DNA from: Helicobacter anatolicus
Lineage (GTDB): Bacteria; Campylobacterota; Campylobacteria; Campylobacterales; Helicobacteraceae
Reading direction: 5' to 3'
Assembly: GCF_021300615.1 (NCBI RefSeq)
Contig: NZ_JAJTMY010000005.1
Coordinates: 1 to 59,004, forward strand
DNA length: 59,004 nucleotides
Below are positions 1-8,115 of the stretch, in pieces (within the stretch, counting starts at the first letter, position 1; each line of letters opens with the position of its first letter). The position numbers were made by a program, and so were the translations under genes. The notes under the pieces were generated by a model. The model did no database searches, was not told the DNA's origin, and saw only the letters and a program-made list of their open reading frames with translations.

Positions 1-69
1 TGCCAAAATTCAAAAACCTCAAAACCATACGGAGTATTTTTAATTTATCTCGTAAATAATTTATAGCTA

Positions 70-555
70 TTAAATTTCCAGCTCCATAAAAATGGTATCA
101 AAAAATACCACCTCTCCTTGAAGCTCTACTCTACAACACTCCTCTTTTAATTTCATAAAACCAAACCTATTATATAAAGAGATTGCCTTATATTGGGACT
201 TGCTAACATGTAATGATATTTTTTTAAAGCCTCTTTTTTTAACATAAGATTCTATAAATTGTAGTGTTGCTAAGCCGTATCCTTTTGATTGATATTTTTT
301 TGCAATATGAAATTTACACAACTCCACTTCTTTAGGTTGCAGTTTTTTTACCCCACACATTCCTATTAATTCCTTCTCTCTAAAAACACCAAAAAAACCT
401 CCACCGTTTTTTTGAATCTCTCTTACTGTGTCTTTAAAATCTGGCAATAAATCCAGACGTTGTATAAAACCTAGTGGATTATCTTTAATACACTGAGTAT
501 ACAATTTTTCTAAAAGCGGCAAATCTAGATATCTAATTTCTCTAATCTGTAACAC
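70..555 (-). CDS. GNAT-family N-acetyltransferase
   Basis: A 161-residue protein with a GNAT fold pattern: a central stretch reading GGGFFGVFREKELIGMCGV, then the acetyl-CoA loop region with KKYQSKGYGLATLQFIESY (the Q/R-x-x-G-x-G/A motif) around residues 87-105, and a C-terminal ISLYNRFGFMKL segment typical of the family. It should transfer an acetyl group from acetyl-CoA to an amine, but the substrate cannot be told from the sequence. The start is GTG; an upstream ATG in the leader is followed at once by a stop. It lies about 150 bases downstream of a candidate promoter and hairpin, so it could be read from the same transcript as the candidate small RNA. The family call is firm, the substrate unknown. 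Confidence 0.8.
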   Translation of the reverse strand: MLQIREIRYLDLPLLEKLYTQCIKDNPLGFIQRLDLLPDFKDTVREIQKNGGGFFGVFREKELIGMCGVKKLQPKEVELCKFHIAKKYQSKGYGLATLQFIESYVKKRGFKKISLHVSKSQYKAISLYNRFGFMKLKEECCRVELQGEVVFFDTIFMELEI

Positions 556-595
556 AATTAATCCATATGATTTTATTTTTAAAATAATTATTGTA

Positions 596-704
596 TGAAA
601 AAGAAGATAATAAACCCTCGCTTTAAGCGAGGGAACATAAGGAAGACGATGTAAAAACTAAATTTTATTACTTTAAGAATAACTACAAAACTTCTTTGTA
701 GCAC
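596..704 (-). ncRNA. candidate small RNA or attenuated leader
   Basis: The gap between the phosphohexomutase stop and the acetyltransferase start holds, on the minus strand, an extended -10 element (711-716), then about 105 bases with two hairpins. The first is CTACAAA-GAAGT-TTTGTAG. The second is a strong inverted repeat, CCCTCGCTT and AAGCGAGGG (615-633), followed by a T-rich run. No convincing open reading frame lies inside. This is the layout of a small RNA with its own promoter and intrinsic terminator. It could instead be a leader that attenuates the downstream acetyltransferase gene. The 5' end also carries a second CCCTCG, which could compete for the 3' arm of the hairpin. Confidence 0.5.
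615..633 (-). terminator. hairpin terminator of candidate sRNA
   Basis: Perfect 9-base inverted repeat (CCCTCGCTT / AAGCGAGGG) around a single T. On the minus strand it is followed by TTTATTATCTTCTTTTT. This is by far the most GC-rich stem in the gap and fits an intrinsic terminator. Confidence 0.6.
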
Positions 705-710
705 GAGGGA

Positions 711-716
711 ATTATA
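711..716 (-). promoter_or_regulatory. extended -10 promoter for candidate sRNA
   Basis: TATAAT on the minus strand preceded by TGT, giving a TG-N-TATAAT extended -10. No clear -35 is visible, which is usual in Helicobacter. Transcription would start near 704. Confidence 0.55.
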
Positions 717-745
717 ACAACTCTTTCCTTAAAATAAAATAAAAA

Positions 746-783
746 TGATAATGATTATTAAAATAATATAATAATTATTATTT
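746..783. promoter_or_regulatory. two Fur-box-like palindromes
   Basis: TGATAATGATTATTA (746-760) and TAATAATTATTATTT (769-783) each match the Helicobacter Fur consensus TAATAATnATTATTA at 14 of 15 positions. Their centres are 23 bases apart. They lie just upstream of the sRNA promoter, about 42-80 bases before the predicted start, and the second overlaps the stop of the phosphohexomutase gene. AT-rich DNA yields such matches by chance, but two near-perfect copies side by side is less likely. Binding is inferred, not shown. Confidence 0.45.
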
Positions 784-2163
784 TAATCCATCTACCTCCA
801 ATAAATCAATAAGTTTTTTCTTATAAAACAAAGCATTTTTCTCATCTGAAGCCTCAAAGCGTGTAACAAGCACAGGAGTAGTATTGCTCGCACGCACGAG
901 CCCCCATCCTTTTTCAAAAATCACACGCACGCCATCAATATCTACAATATCCAAAATCTTGGGAAAATCTATAGGAGGATTTTTTAATTTTTGCTTTAAT
1001 TTTTCAATCAAAATAAATTTTTGTTCCTCTGTAACGCTAATTTTTTCCTCAGGTGTTGCAAAAATTTTAGGCAATATGCTAATCATCCCCTCTATCTCAT
1101 CAACACTATAACTCAAAAATAATTCTAAGATTCTTAATCCTGCATAAATTGCATCATCATAGCCAAAATAACGATCATTGAAAAAAATATGTCCGCTCAT
1201 TTCTACTGCCAAATCTGCATCAAGTTCTTTAAGTTTTACTTTTAAATTGCTATGTCCTGTCTTATACATGAGACTTCTACCAAATGTATTAATTGTATCA
1301 TACATAATTTGCGAACATTTTACTTCGCCAATAACCAATGGATTTGGCTTTTGCTTAGCAATTTCTCTTCCAAATAAGATTCCTAGTTCATCTCCTTTAA
1401 AGCTATGATTCTTAGTAAGCAATGCAATACGATCTGCATCTCCATCAAAAGCAAGAGCTATAGAAATATCCTTTTCTTGCATTACTTTTTTAAGGTCTTG
1501 TAAATTTTTTTCCTCGCTTGGATCTGGATGGTGATTTGGAAAATTACCATCTGGATTTTCATACAAAGCTTGATGTTTAACATTCAAAGATTTTAAAATC
1601 TTTTGCATTGCAATGCCCCCCACACCATTTCCATAGTCTAATGCAACAATATGTTGAAAATCCCTAAGTCTTACAAAATGCTTACTTAAATAATCCACAT
1701 AAACACTTAAACCATCAATATCTTGCAAATCTCGATCGGCTTCTTTATAAGTAGGCATAAAATTTTCTATCTTTTGTTTCAAACCCTGAATCATATGTCC
1801 ATAAAAAGGTTTTTGATCTATAGTGATCTTAAAACCATTATATTCTGGTGGATTATGAGAACCTGTAATCATAATAGAACTTGTAATTTTTAATTTTTCG
1901 ATTTGATTAAATACACAAAAATATGCCACTGGAGTAGGAATCATCCCTAAAGAAAAAACTTCAATACCGTTATAAATCAAGCCATCACTCAACCATTTTA
2001 ACAATTCTTTAGAATGCACTCTTGCATCATAACCTATATAAACCTGATTTTGCCCCACTTCTTTTATTGCTTCAGCAAGATAATAGCCAATTGCAAATAC
2101 ATTACCTCTATCTAAATCTTTTTGAAAAACTCCTCTAATATCATACTCTCTAAATATACTCAT
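778..2163 (-). CDS. manB: phosphomannomutase/phosphoglucomutase
   Basis: A 461-residue cytoplasmic alpha-D-phosphohexomutase that should interconvert hexose 6-phosphate and 1-phosphate for LPS and glycan precursors. Family motifs appear in order: N-terminal FREYDIRGVF, the catalytic phosphoserine loop MITGSHNPPEYNGFK near residue 100, the metal loop AFDGDADRIAL near residue 240, the sugar-binding loop AVEMSGHIFF near 320, and the C-terminal phosphate-binding RASNTTPVLVTRFE. The length is normal. The start ATG follows AAGGAG at good spacing, and the ribosome site lies in the 3' end of pflA, two bases away, so the two genes are probably one operon. In H. pylori the neighbouring gene is likewise the algC/manB-type mutase. 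Preference for mannose or glucose cannot be read from sequence. Confidence 0.92.
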   Translation of the reverse strand: MSIFREYDIRGVFQKDLDRGNVFAIGYYLAEAIKEVGQNQVYIGYDARVHSKELLKWLSDGLIYNGIEVFSLGMIPTPVAYFCVFNQIEKLKITSSIMITGSHNPPEYNGFKITIDQKPFYGHMIQGLKQKIENFMPTYKEADRDLQDIDGLSVYVDYLSKHFVRLRDFQHIVALDYGNGVGGIAMQKILKSLNVKHQALYENPDGNFPNHHPDPSEEKNLQDLKKVMQEKDISIALAFDGDADRIALLTKNHSFKGDELGILFGREIAKQKPNPLVIGEVKCSQIMYDTINTFGRSLMYKTGHSNLKVKLKELDADLAVEMSGHIFFNDRYFGYDDAIYAGLRILELFLSYSVDEIEGMISILPKIFATPEEKISVTEEQKFILIEKLKQKLKNPPIDFPKILDIVDIDGVRVIFEKGWGLVRASNTTPVLVTRFEASDEKNALFYKKKLIDLLEVDGLK

Positions 2164-2165
2164 CT

Positions 2166-4496
2166 TTACTCCTTTAGTAAATCCTTGCTTTTTTCACACA
2201 AAATTTTCCAAGATGACTCCGCAACAATATCTGTGCATTGTTGCAATGAATTAGCTGCTGATACCTTTTCTCCTAGTTTTAATTCCAAATCTGCTTTCAA
2301 ATAAAACGCCTTTTGTTTTTCAGAATCTCCTAAGTTTTCATCAACCAGTTTTGCAACAATCCCATAGGCTTTTTGAAAATCATTATTTTCTTTTAATGCA
2401 TCAATCCATATAAACTCTACAAATGGTGTATAATCCTTTATTTTATGTTTTTCCTGTAATTCATAAAGCTTTTGCGCATACACAAGTTTAGCAGTATTAA
2501 CATTTGTATTTTTCTCCAATAATGTAACATAGACCTTAAGCATTCTTTTGTCACCTTCAAATCGTTTTTCAAGCTCTCCGTATATTTTGATAGTATCGGG
2601 AGAATTTAAGCGATTTAATGCATCAAACATTGTAAATAAAATATCCCTATATTGTGGTTTTTTCTTTGCCTCTGCTAAACTTAAAACATCCTTACTTGCC
2701 AAAATACTATTTTGATATTTTCCAAGTTTATAGAGATTTTTTGCATCGCGATAAAGCCAATCTAAATAAAGTGGAGATTCTTTATTCTCCATTTCTTTTT
2801 TTACTAAATTTTCAGCCTTGGAATTAAAATGTAACGCATAAAGACAATCAAATGCTTGCATTTTATTCTCAATATATTTAAAATCCTCAATCTCAGCTAA
2901 ATATTGAGAAATCAATGAACAATGGCCTTCTTTAATATTTTGATTAATTAAAAGTGCCAATGCCTTATTGTAGAGCTCATTATCTTTTGGCAAAACTTTT
3001 TTCATATTCAAAACTTCTTCATACTTATGCTCATTAATAAGTATCTCTGCTTTTAGTGTAGCAGCTTTCAATGCTTCGGGAGTATTAGCATATTTTTGCA
3101 AAATATAGTCATAACGCTCTATTTTTTCTTTATCACTACCACTAACCTTAAAAAGCAATTTGTCATCTCGCGAAAGCACTTCTTTTGCCCCTGGATACCC
3201 ATCATATTCTTTCAAATACTGCAAATTTACCTTATGTGCATCATCAAATTGCTGAGATTTTTCATAAAATTTTCCAAGCAAAAACAATATTTTTTCATAA
3301 GAAGATTCTTCTTTATTGATATGATCTACAAATTTTTGCCCTATTAATGCTGCAATTTTATACATTTGCTTTTCACTCAAAAATGCCAAAAGTCTCACAG
3401 ATTTATCCTGCTCTTTTGCAAAATATTCAGGATGAGTTTTTACAACCTTATCAAAAAGCTCTTCTGCATTTTGTATATGATTATTTTGTATTTCAAAAAT
3501 TGCCCACTCAATTGCAATTTCAATTGCATCATTAGTGTTTTTTGTTTCCTGATAAGCTTGAGAAAAATAAATACGCGCTAAACCAGTATTTGCCCCTTGC
3601 GCCAGTTGAGAAGCAATTTTCATTTTAGAAAGAGGTGCGAAACGATCTTCTGGATACTCATCAATGATTCTACGATAATAATACATAGCTTCACTAGGGA
3701 ATTTTAAATGCATATAAGTTTTACCTAAAATAAAAAGCACTTCAGGAACGCTAGAATCCGAAGCATAATGGTTAATCCAATTATCCCCATAATCTATCAC
3801 GCTATCATAACGCTTTAAATGATATAACGCTTTAATTTGAAAAAATAATAAATCTTTTGCAAAAAGTGTATTTGGAAATTTTTTAAAAGTTGCAGCAATT
3901 GCATTTAAAGCTGGTCCATAAGAGTTGCTTTCAATAAAATCTTTCACTTTAAGATATTCCAAATAATCTGCACCAAGCGATGTAATAACAGGTTTTTTAT
4001 CGGTATCAATCTCTCCGATATAATGATATTTATTTTCTGCAAGTTCAATAGGAAAATTAATCCCTCTATTCTTATTTTCTGAAAGAAATGGTATTTCTTT
4101 ATCATAACCCACAATTTGCCAAGTTTTAGATAACCCTTCTTCTACACCAAGAAAAAAACCACTTTCTTGAATATCATCAGGAATATAAAAAAGCTGCTGC
4201 TTATACTTATCTTTTTCTTTAATAATGAGATGAAATTTTTTGTCAATCATCTGATAAGACACATCAAAAAATTTTGTATCAAATGGCAAAAAACCACTTT
4301 CTGGAATAGAATCTATAATACATTGTACAAAGCTTGAACGCCACTCCTCTCTCAAAATACTTTTGCATTTAAAAGGACTATTATGCGTAAGTGTAATAAT
4401 TGAAAAAGGTTTGCCTTGTTCTTTACCATAGGATATATCAATCTTTAAGGCATGTAGTGATACAACCAAACAAAAAAACAAAAAAAGGCTTCTCAT
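2166..4496 (-). CDS. pflA: paralysed flagella protein PflA
   Basis: A 776-residue protein with an N-terminal signal peptide (MRSLFLFFCLVVSLHA) and a long helical body containing tetratricopeptide-like repeats, for example VLFILGKTYMHLKFPSEAMYYY and ILFLLGKFYEKSQQFDDA. Length, signal and repeats match PflA of Campylobacter and H. pylori, a periplasmic component of the flagellar motor disc that anchors stator units; mutants of Campylobacter make paralysed flagella. Identification rests also on the adjacent phosphohexomutase gene, the same neighbour as in H. pylori (HP1274/HP1275 from memory). The ATG is preceded by AGGAT. A function outside the motor is unlikely, although TPR proteins diverge quickly. 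Confidence 0.85.
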   Translation of the reverse strand: MRSLFLFFCLVVSLHALKIDISYGKEQGKPFSIITLTHNSPFKCKSILREEWRSSFVQCIIDSIPESGFLPFDTKFFDVSYQMIDKKFHLIIKEKDKYKQQLFYIPDDIQESGFFLGVEEGLSKTWQIVGYDKEIPFLSENKNRGINFPIELAENKYHYIGEIDTDKKPVITSLGADYLEYLKVKDFIESNSYGPALNAIAATFKKFPNTLFAKDLLFFQIKALYHLKRYDSVIDYGDNWINHYASDSSVPEVLFILGKTYMHLKFPSEAMYYYRRIIDEYPEDRFAPLSKMKIASQLAQGANTGLARIYFSQAYQETKNTNDAIEIAIEWAIFEIQNNHIQNAEELFDKVVKTHPEYFAKEQDKSVRLLAFLSEKQMYKIAALIGQKFVDHINKEESSYEKILFLLGKFYEKSQQFDDAHKVNLQYLKEYDGYPGAKEVLSRDDKLLFKVSGSDKEKIERYDYILQKYANTPEALKAATLKAEILINEHKYEEVLNMKKVLPKDNELYNKALALLINQNIKEGHCSLISQYLAEIEDFKYIENKMQAFDCLYALHFNSKAENLVKKEMENKESPLYLDWLYRDAKNLYKLGKYQNSILASKDVLSLAEAKKKPQYRDILFTMFDALNRLNSPDTIKIYGELEKRFEGDKRMLKVYVTLLEKNTNVNTAKLVYAQKLYELQEKHKIKDYTPFVEFIWIDALKENNDFQKAYGIVAKLVDENLGDSEKQKAFYLKADLELKLGEKVSAANSLQQCTDIVAESSWKILCEKSKDLLKE

Positions 4497-4546
4497 TTAT
4501 ACAAAAATCCTGCGATTAGTTTCAGTCAAAAAGGATACCATAAAAC

Positions 4547-6637
4547 TCAATAATTTACTAGAAATTTTACCCCAATATTCACAGGATTCCCTACAACAAA
4601 TGCTTTACCCTTCTCATTCCATAAAGCTGTTGTAATATAGCGCGTATCAGTAAGATTTTGACAAAATAATGCCACTTGGTATTTTTTGCCAAATTCATAA
4701 CTCAATGCAGCATCAAGCAAAACAAAAGCTTTTTGTATCAACTCTTTTTCTCTATTAAAATCATCTAAATAATATAAGCTAGTAAAATGTGAAAGTATAG
4801 AGAGAATTAAAAGATGTCTTTGTTTTTTGAATAAAAAAATATCAAAACCAGTATCAAAACTTAAGACAGGAGAGAATTTTGGCCTTAAGTTAGAGAGGTC
4901 ATATTCTCCAACTTTTCCTAAAATTGTAATACTTCCTTTGTTTTTTCCACCATTAAAAAATTTCGATGTTCCTATGTTAAGATTTGTAAAAAAATTAAAA
5001 TATCTACCTGTATAACTTATCTCTAAATCAAGCCCCATGGCATACGCATTGCCGATATTTTTTATACTTTTGTAATAACCCACCCCCACATAGCTTTGTG
5101 TATTTGTTCTCAAGATTCCATAAAATGCACTCTTAAATTTCAAATGATTATTTAGTAAAAAAGTCTTATTTCCTACTTCTATGCTGTAAATTTGTTCAGA
5201 ATAATAAGGAATGGTATCTGTATCTGCAAAAGGAAATTTAGAAAATCCTCCTGGTTTTGTAGAGTTAGAAAGCTCTACAAAAAAGTTGCTATAAGGTTTA
5301 AAATGATAAAAGAGGGAAATTCTTGGATTAATTGCATGAAAAAATTCAGAATCTTGATAGGGCAAAATATCCGTAACTGGAGGATGTTTGGAGATAATAA
5401 AATTATGAAATAATTGATAACGCAACCCTGTATGCAAAACCCATTTTTTAAACGGGATAGAAATATTTGCAAAAATTGCAGCAGTATTTACATCTTCTTT
5501 TGCATCCCAATTTCCGCTATATCCCAAAACCTCTGTCGGAACATCTTTCATACCATTATCTATTACAAGATATTTATAATAAATTCCTAGCAAGCTCTCC
5601 ATACCATTTTTATAATTGGTTTGCAGTTTTGCCTCACCAATAATTTGCGTAGTATCATAATAATATCCATCATTTTTTTCATCTTTCACATAAATACCTG
5701 GATAAGAATTAGCTAATGTATTATTTTTTTGCAATGCACTTACAATGCTTAGTGTAGAATTATTCATAAAATAATCCATTTTTAAGCTTAGATGATGTGC
5801 ATATAAATCAATATATGGAGTCTTATTTAGAATCTTATCTTGTATCCCTGAAGAAAAATCTTCCCAACTTATCCCCTCATTACTCGGTAATTTTAAATTA
5901 TCAATTTGTGATTGAGTGAGAAAAAAATCCTTGCGACTAAAAGTTTTATAAAAACTATAATTTGCATTTAATAATATATTTTCTGTTGCTTGATAATACA
6001 AACTAGTTCCCATAACAAAAGAATCGCTATAATTAAGCATTTTGTTAGTTATAGGATCTTTAATAAAACCATTGTCTCGAAGATATCTAAAATGTATTTT
6101 TCCCCATAATTTATCTTTTATAAGATTCCAACCCACTTGTGCATTTATATCTTCTTGAAGGACAGAAGCCTGCAAACCCAAATAAGCATAATTTTTTTGC
6201 ATAGGATTTTTTGTGGTAATAGAAATCAATCCAAGCGGGGCATTTTCTCCATACAAAAGCCCCTCACTTCCATTAATTAATACAATATCTTCAATATCTG
6301 AGAGATTTTGAATTAAAAAATTAGGACTTTGAGGAATTCCATCAACATATACTCCCAAAACAGAAGAATAATAATCTGGACTAGAAATACCCCTAAAAGA
6401 AACAAGTGGAAAAGTATCAGAACCCTGTGCATAAATTTTCAAATTTGGAAAATACTTTACTAAATCTGTCGTAGATTTAATAAGGTATTTTTCTATATCT
6501 TCACTTTTGACTTTTGAACTTGATTGCTCTTTTTCCACACGACTTAAAAGTGCAGAATCTTCAATATTTTTTATTTCCTCAAGCACGAATTCTTGTGCCA
6601 AAACAACACTACCAATAAAAAAGAAAATTTGCTTCAT
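4547..6637 (-). CDS. TonB-dependent outer-membrane receptor, TPP-riboswitch controlled
   Basis: A 696-residue receptor: signal peptide at residues 1-14 (MKQIFFFIGSVVLA), a plug domain (about 30-150) with the typical VSFRGISSPDYY, VLGVYVDGIP and LYGENAPLGLISITTKNP segments, then alternating hydrophobic strands of a 22-strand barrel ending in VNIGVKFLVNY with a terminal aromatic. Such proteins import scarce ligands through the outer membrane using TonB energy. Annotation pipelines would call it an iron/siderophore receptor, but the leader carries a TPP riboswitch, so thiamin or a thiamin precursor is the more likely ligand. A cluster of hydroxyls and charged residues before the plug could hold the TonB box (EFVLEEI). 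No inner-membrane partner is adjacent. Family certain, ligand inferred. Confidence 0.9.
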   Translation of the reverse strand: MKQIFFFIGSVVLAQEFVLEEIKNIEDSALLSRVEKEQSSSKVKSEDIEKYLIKSTTDLVKYFPNLKIYAQGSDTFPLVSFRGISSPDYYSSVLGVYVDGIPQSPNFLIQNLSDIEDIVLINGSEGLLYGENAPLGLISITTKNPMQKNYAYLGLQASVLQEDINAQVGWNLIKDKLWGKIHFRYLRDNGFIKDPITNKMLNYSDSFVMGTSLYYQATENILLNANYSFYKTFSRKDFFLTQSQIDNLKLPSNEGISWEDFSSGIQDKILNKTPYIDLYAHHLSLKMDYFMNNSTLSIVSALQKNNTLANSYPGIYVKDEKNDGYYYDTTQIIGEAKLQTNYKNGMESLLGIYYKYLVIDNGMKDVPTEVLGYSGNWDAKEDVNTAAIFANISIPFKKWVLHTGLRYQLFHNFIISKHPPVTDILPYQDSEFFHAINPRISLFYHFKPYSNFFVELSNSTKPGGFSKFPFADTDTIPYYSEQIYSIEVGNKTFLLNNHLKFKSAFYGILRTNTQSYVGVGYYKSIKNIGNAYAMGLDLEISYTGRYFNFFTNLNIGTSKFFNGGKNKGSITILGKVGEYDLSNLRPKFSPVLSFDTGFDIFLFKKQRHLLILSILSHFTSLYYLDDFNREKELIQKAFVLLDAALSYEFGKKYQVALFCQNLTDTRYITTALWNEKGKAFVVGNPVNIGVKFLVNY

Positions 6638-6638
6638 C

Positions 6639-6669
6639 TTTGTTCCTTAAAATATTTTTAGAGAACAAA
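6639..6669 (-). promoter_or_regulatory. hairpin that can mask the receptor ribosome site
   Basis: TTTGTTC (6663-6669 on the minus strand) is perfectly complementary to GAACAAA (6639-6645), which begins inside the ribosome binding site AAGGAACAAAGATG of the receptor gene. The two are separated by an AT-rich loop. The stem would cover the 3' part of the Shine-Dalgarno sequence and most bases up to the start, fitting an expression platform for the TPP aptamer that acts on translation. Confidence 0.5.
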
Positions 6670-6695
6670 TGCAGAGGTCTATAGAACAGAGTTTT

Positions 6696-6783
6696 AAGCA
6701 TTCCCGACGCTAGCATTATCTAGATCCGGTGCGGTCTAAGCTACAAAGCTTACTCTCAACCTATTTATAGGCTCCCGTCACTT
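6696..6783 (-). promoter_or_regulatory. TPP riboswitch (thi box)
   Basis: Read on the minus strand, the leader contains GGTTGAGAG (consensus GGCUGAGA) and CCGGATCTAGATAATGC followed by TAGCGTCGGGA (consensus CCUGAUCUGGAUAAUGCCAGCGUAGGGA). These are the two conserved halves of the thiamin-pyrophosphate aptamer, with the GGGAGCC of P2 upstream and a short closing P1 (AAGT with GCTT). Only a few consensus positions differ and they are compensated (CTAG in place of CTGG/CCAG). It sits between a promoter and the TonB-dependent receptor and should lower its expression when TPP is abundant. Confidence 0.92.
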
Positions 6784-6791
6784 GTGAAAAA

Positions 6792-6797
6792 ATTATA
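6792..6797 (-). promoter_or_regulatory. extended -10 promoter of riboswitch-receptor unit
   Basis: TGCTATAAT on the minus strand: a TG-N extended -10, ten bases before the start of the aptamer. Transcription would start near 6785, leaving almost no sequence before P1. Confidence 0.65.
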
Positions 6798-6939
6798 GCA
6801 ACAATTCTAAAATTTAAAAACTAATCGTATTTTAAAGACACAAAAATCTATGTTACCAGGAATTGTAATATCAAAAAAATTTTAATTATTGCATTTAAGG
6901 GGCTTAGAGAGATTTTAGAATTAGTGTGAAATGAGTAAA

Positions 6940-7030
6940 TGGCGGACAGGGAGGGATTCGAACCCTCGGTAACCTTGCGGCTACGCATCCTTAGCAGGGA
7001 TGTGGTTTCAGCCAACTCACCCACCGGTCC
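6940..7030 (-). tRNA. tRNA-Ser (GCT)
   Basis: A 91-base class II tRNA with the anticodon loop CTGCTAA (GCT, reads AGC/AGU), a long variable arm GTAGCCGCAAGGTTAC, TTCGAAT in the T loop, and encoded CCA. Acceptor 5' strand GGACCGG and 3' strand CCTGTCC pair at six of seven positions; position 5-68 is C opposite T, where I would expect A-T or C-G. Confidence 0.95.
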
Positions 7031-7176
7031 TTTGCCTTTTCTAGTTCTGAACAACTAGAGATGCTATTGTAAAATAATTTTTATAAAATAAAACTTAAAA
7101 AAACAATTTTTATAACTTTTTAATAGGAAGTTTGATACAATCTAATTAAAAAAATTATTTTATTTAGGAAAAAACT

Positions 7177-8106
7177 ATGAATTATGCCTTTATTTTTCCT
7201 GGTCAAGGAAGTCAATCCATCTCTATGGGAAAAGATTTTTATGATAATTTTGACTTAGCTAGAGAACTTTTTGAAAAAGCAAGCAATATTCTTAATATCG
7301 ACATGAAAAAACTTTGCTTTGAAGAAAATGAACTTTTAAACCAAACACAATTTACTCAACCTGCAATTTTCCTTGTCAGCTATATTGCACACACAATTCT
7401 ACAACAAGAATCTCCAATACTAGCACATTTAGCACTTGGACATTCGCTAGGAGAAATTAGTGCTATTTGTGCTGCAAATGGTTTAAAATTTGAAGATGCT
7501 ATTGCTTTGACACATAAAAGAGGAATGCTCATGCAACAAGCTTGTGAGGGAAAAGATGCAGGAATGATGGTAATTGTGGGGCTTGAAGATTCGGTTTTAG
7601 AAAATTTTTGTGCACAAAAAAGAGAGGAAGGAATGTCGGTTTGGTGTGCCAACTACAATGGTGAGGGACAAATTGTACTTGCTGGAAAAAAAGCAGATTT
7701 AGCACAGCTTGAATCTCCTATCAAAACACTAGGAGCAAAACGCGCTTTATTGCTTCCAATGTCTGTAGCAAGCCATTGTCCCTTATTAGAAAGCATTAAT
7801 AAAGATTTTAAAGAAATTATCACCCCTATTTTGATGGATAATTTTTCTCTACCAGTAATTTCTAATGTTACTACAAATCCCTATAATACAAAAGAAGAAG
7901 CGCTAGAAGTCTTAAGTAATCAACTCACAAATCCTGTATTATATAAGCAAAGTATCTATAAAATAGATTCTGAAATTGATGCATATATTGAATTTGGTCA
8001 TGGTAGTGTTCTTAAAGGATTAAACAAACGCTTAAGTCAAAAAGAAACTTTTAGTATTTCAGATACTACTTCTTTAAAAGAAGTTTTAGAAAAATTACAC
8101 AAATAA
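7177..8106 (+). CDS. fabD: malonyl-CoA:ACP transacylase
   Basis: A 309-residue enzyme that moves malonyl from CoA to acyl carrier protein for fatty acid synthesis. It starts with AFIFPGQGSQ, has the nucleophile elbow LGHSLGEISA near residue 90, the R-x-x-L/M segment HKRGMLMQ that binds malonyl carboxylate, the catalytic His in SVASHCPLL near 205, and the C-terminal YIEFGHGSVLKGL. Length is standard. A -10-like TACAAT lies at 7136-7141 and the ATG follows AGGAAAAAACT. It is the first gene of a run with mtnN and two pseudopilin genes; the fabD-mtnN pair also occurs in H. pylori. Confidence 0.96.
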   Translation: MNYAFIFPGQGSQSISMGKDFYDNFDLARELFEKASNILNIDMKKLCFEENELLNQTQFTQPAIFLVSYIAHTILQQESPILAHLALGHSLGEISAICAANGLKFEDAIALTHKRGMLMQQACEGKDAGMMVIVGLEDSVLENFCAQKREEGMSVWCANYNGEGQIVLAGKKADLAQLESPIKTLGAKRALLLPMSVASHCPLLESINKDFKEIITPILMDNFSLPVISNVTTNPYNTKEEALEVLSNQLTNPVLYKQSIYKIDSEIDAYIEFGHGSVLKGLNKRLSQKETFSISDTTSLKEVLEKLHK

Positions 8107-8115
8107 GGCAAAAAA

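Noticed and set aside
1-69. Left edge of the window
   Set aside because: Too short to assign; AT-rich sequence after the acetyltransferase stop, with no clear terminator or gene.
6848-7054. 68-codon open frame on the minus strand
   Set aside because: It crosses the tRNA-Ser gene and is a by-product of it.
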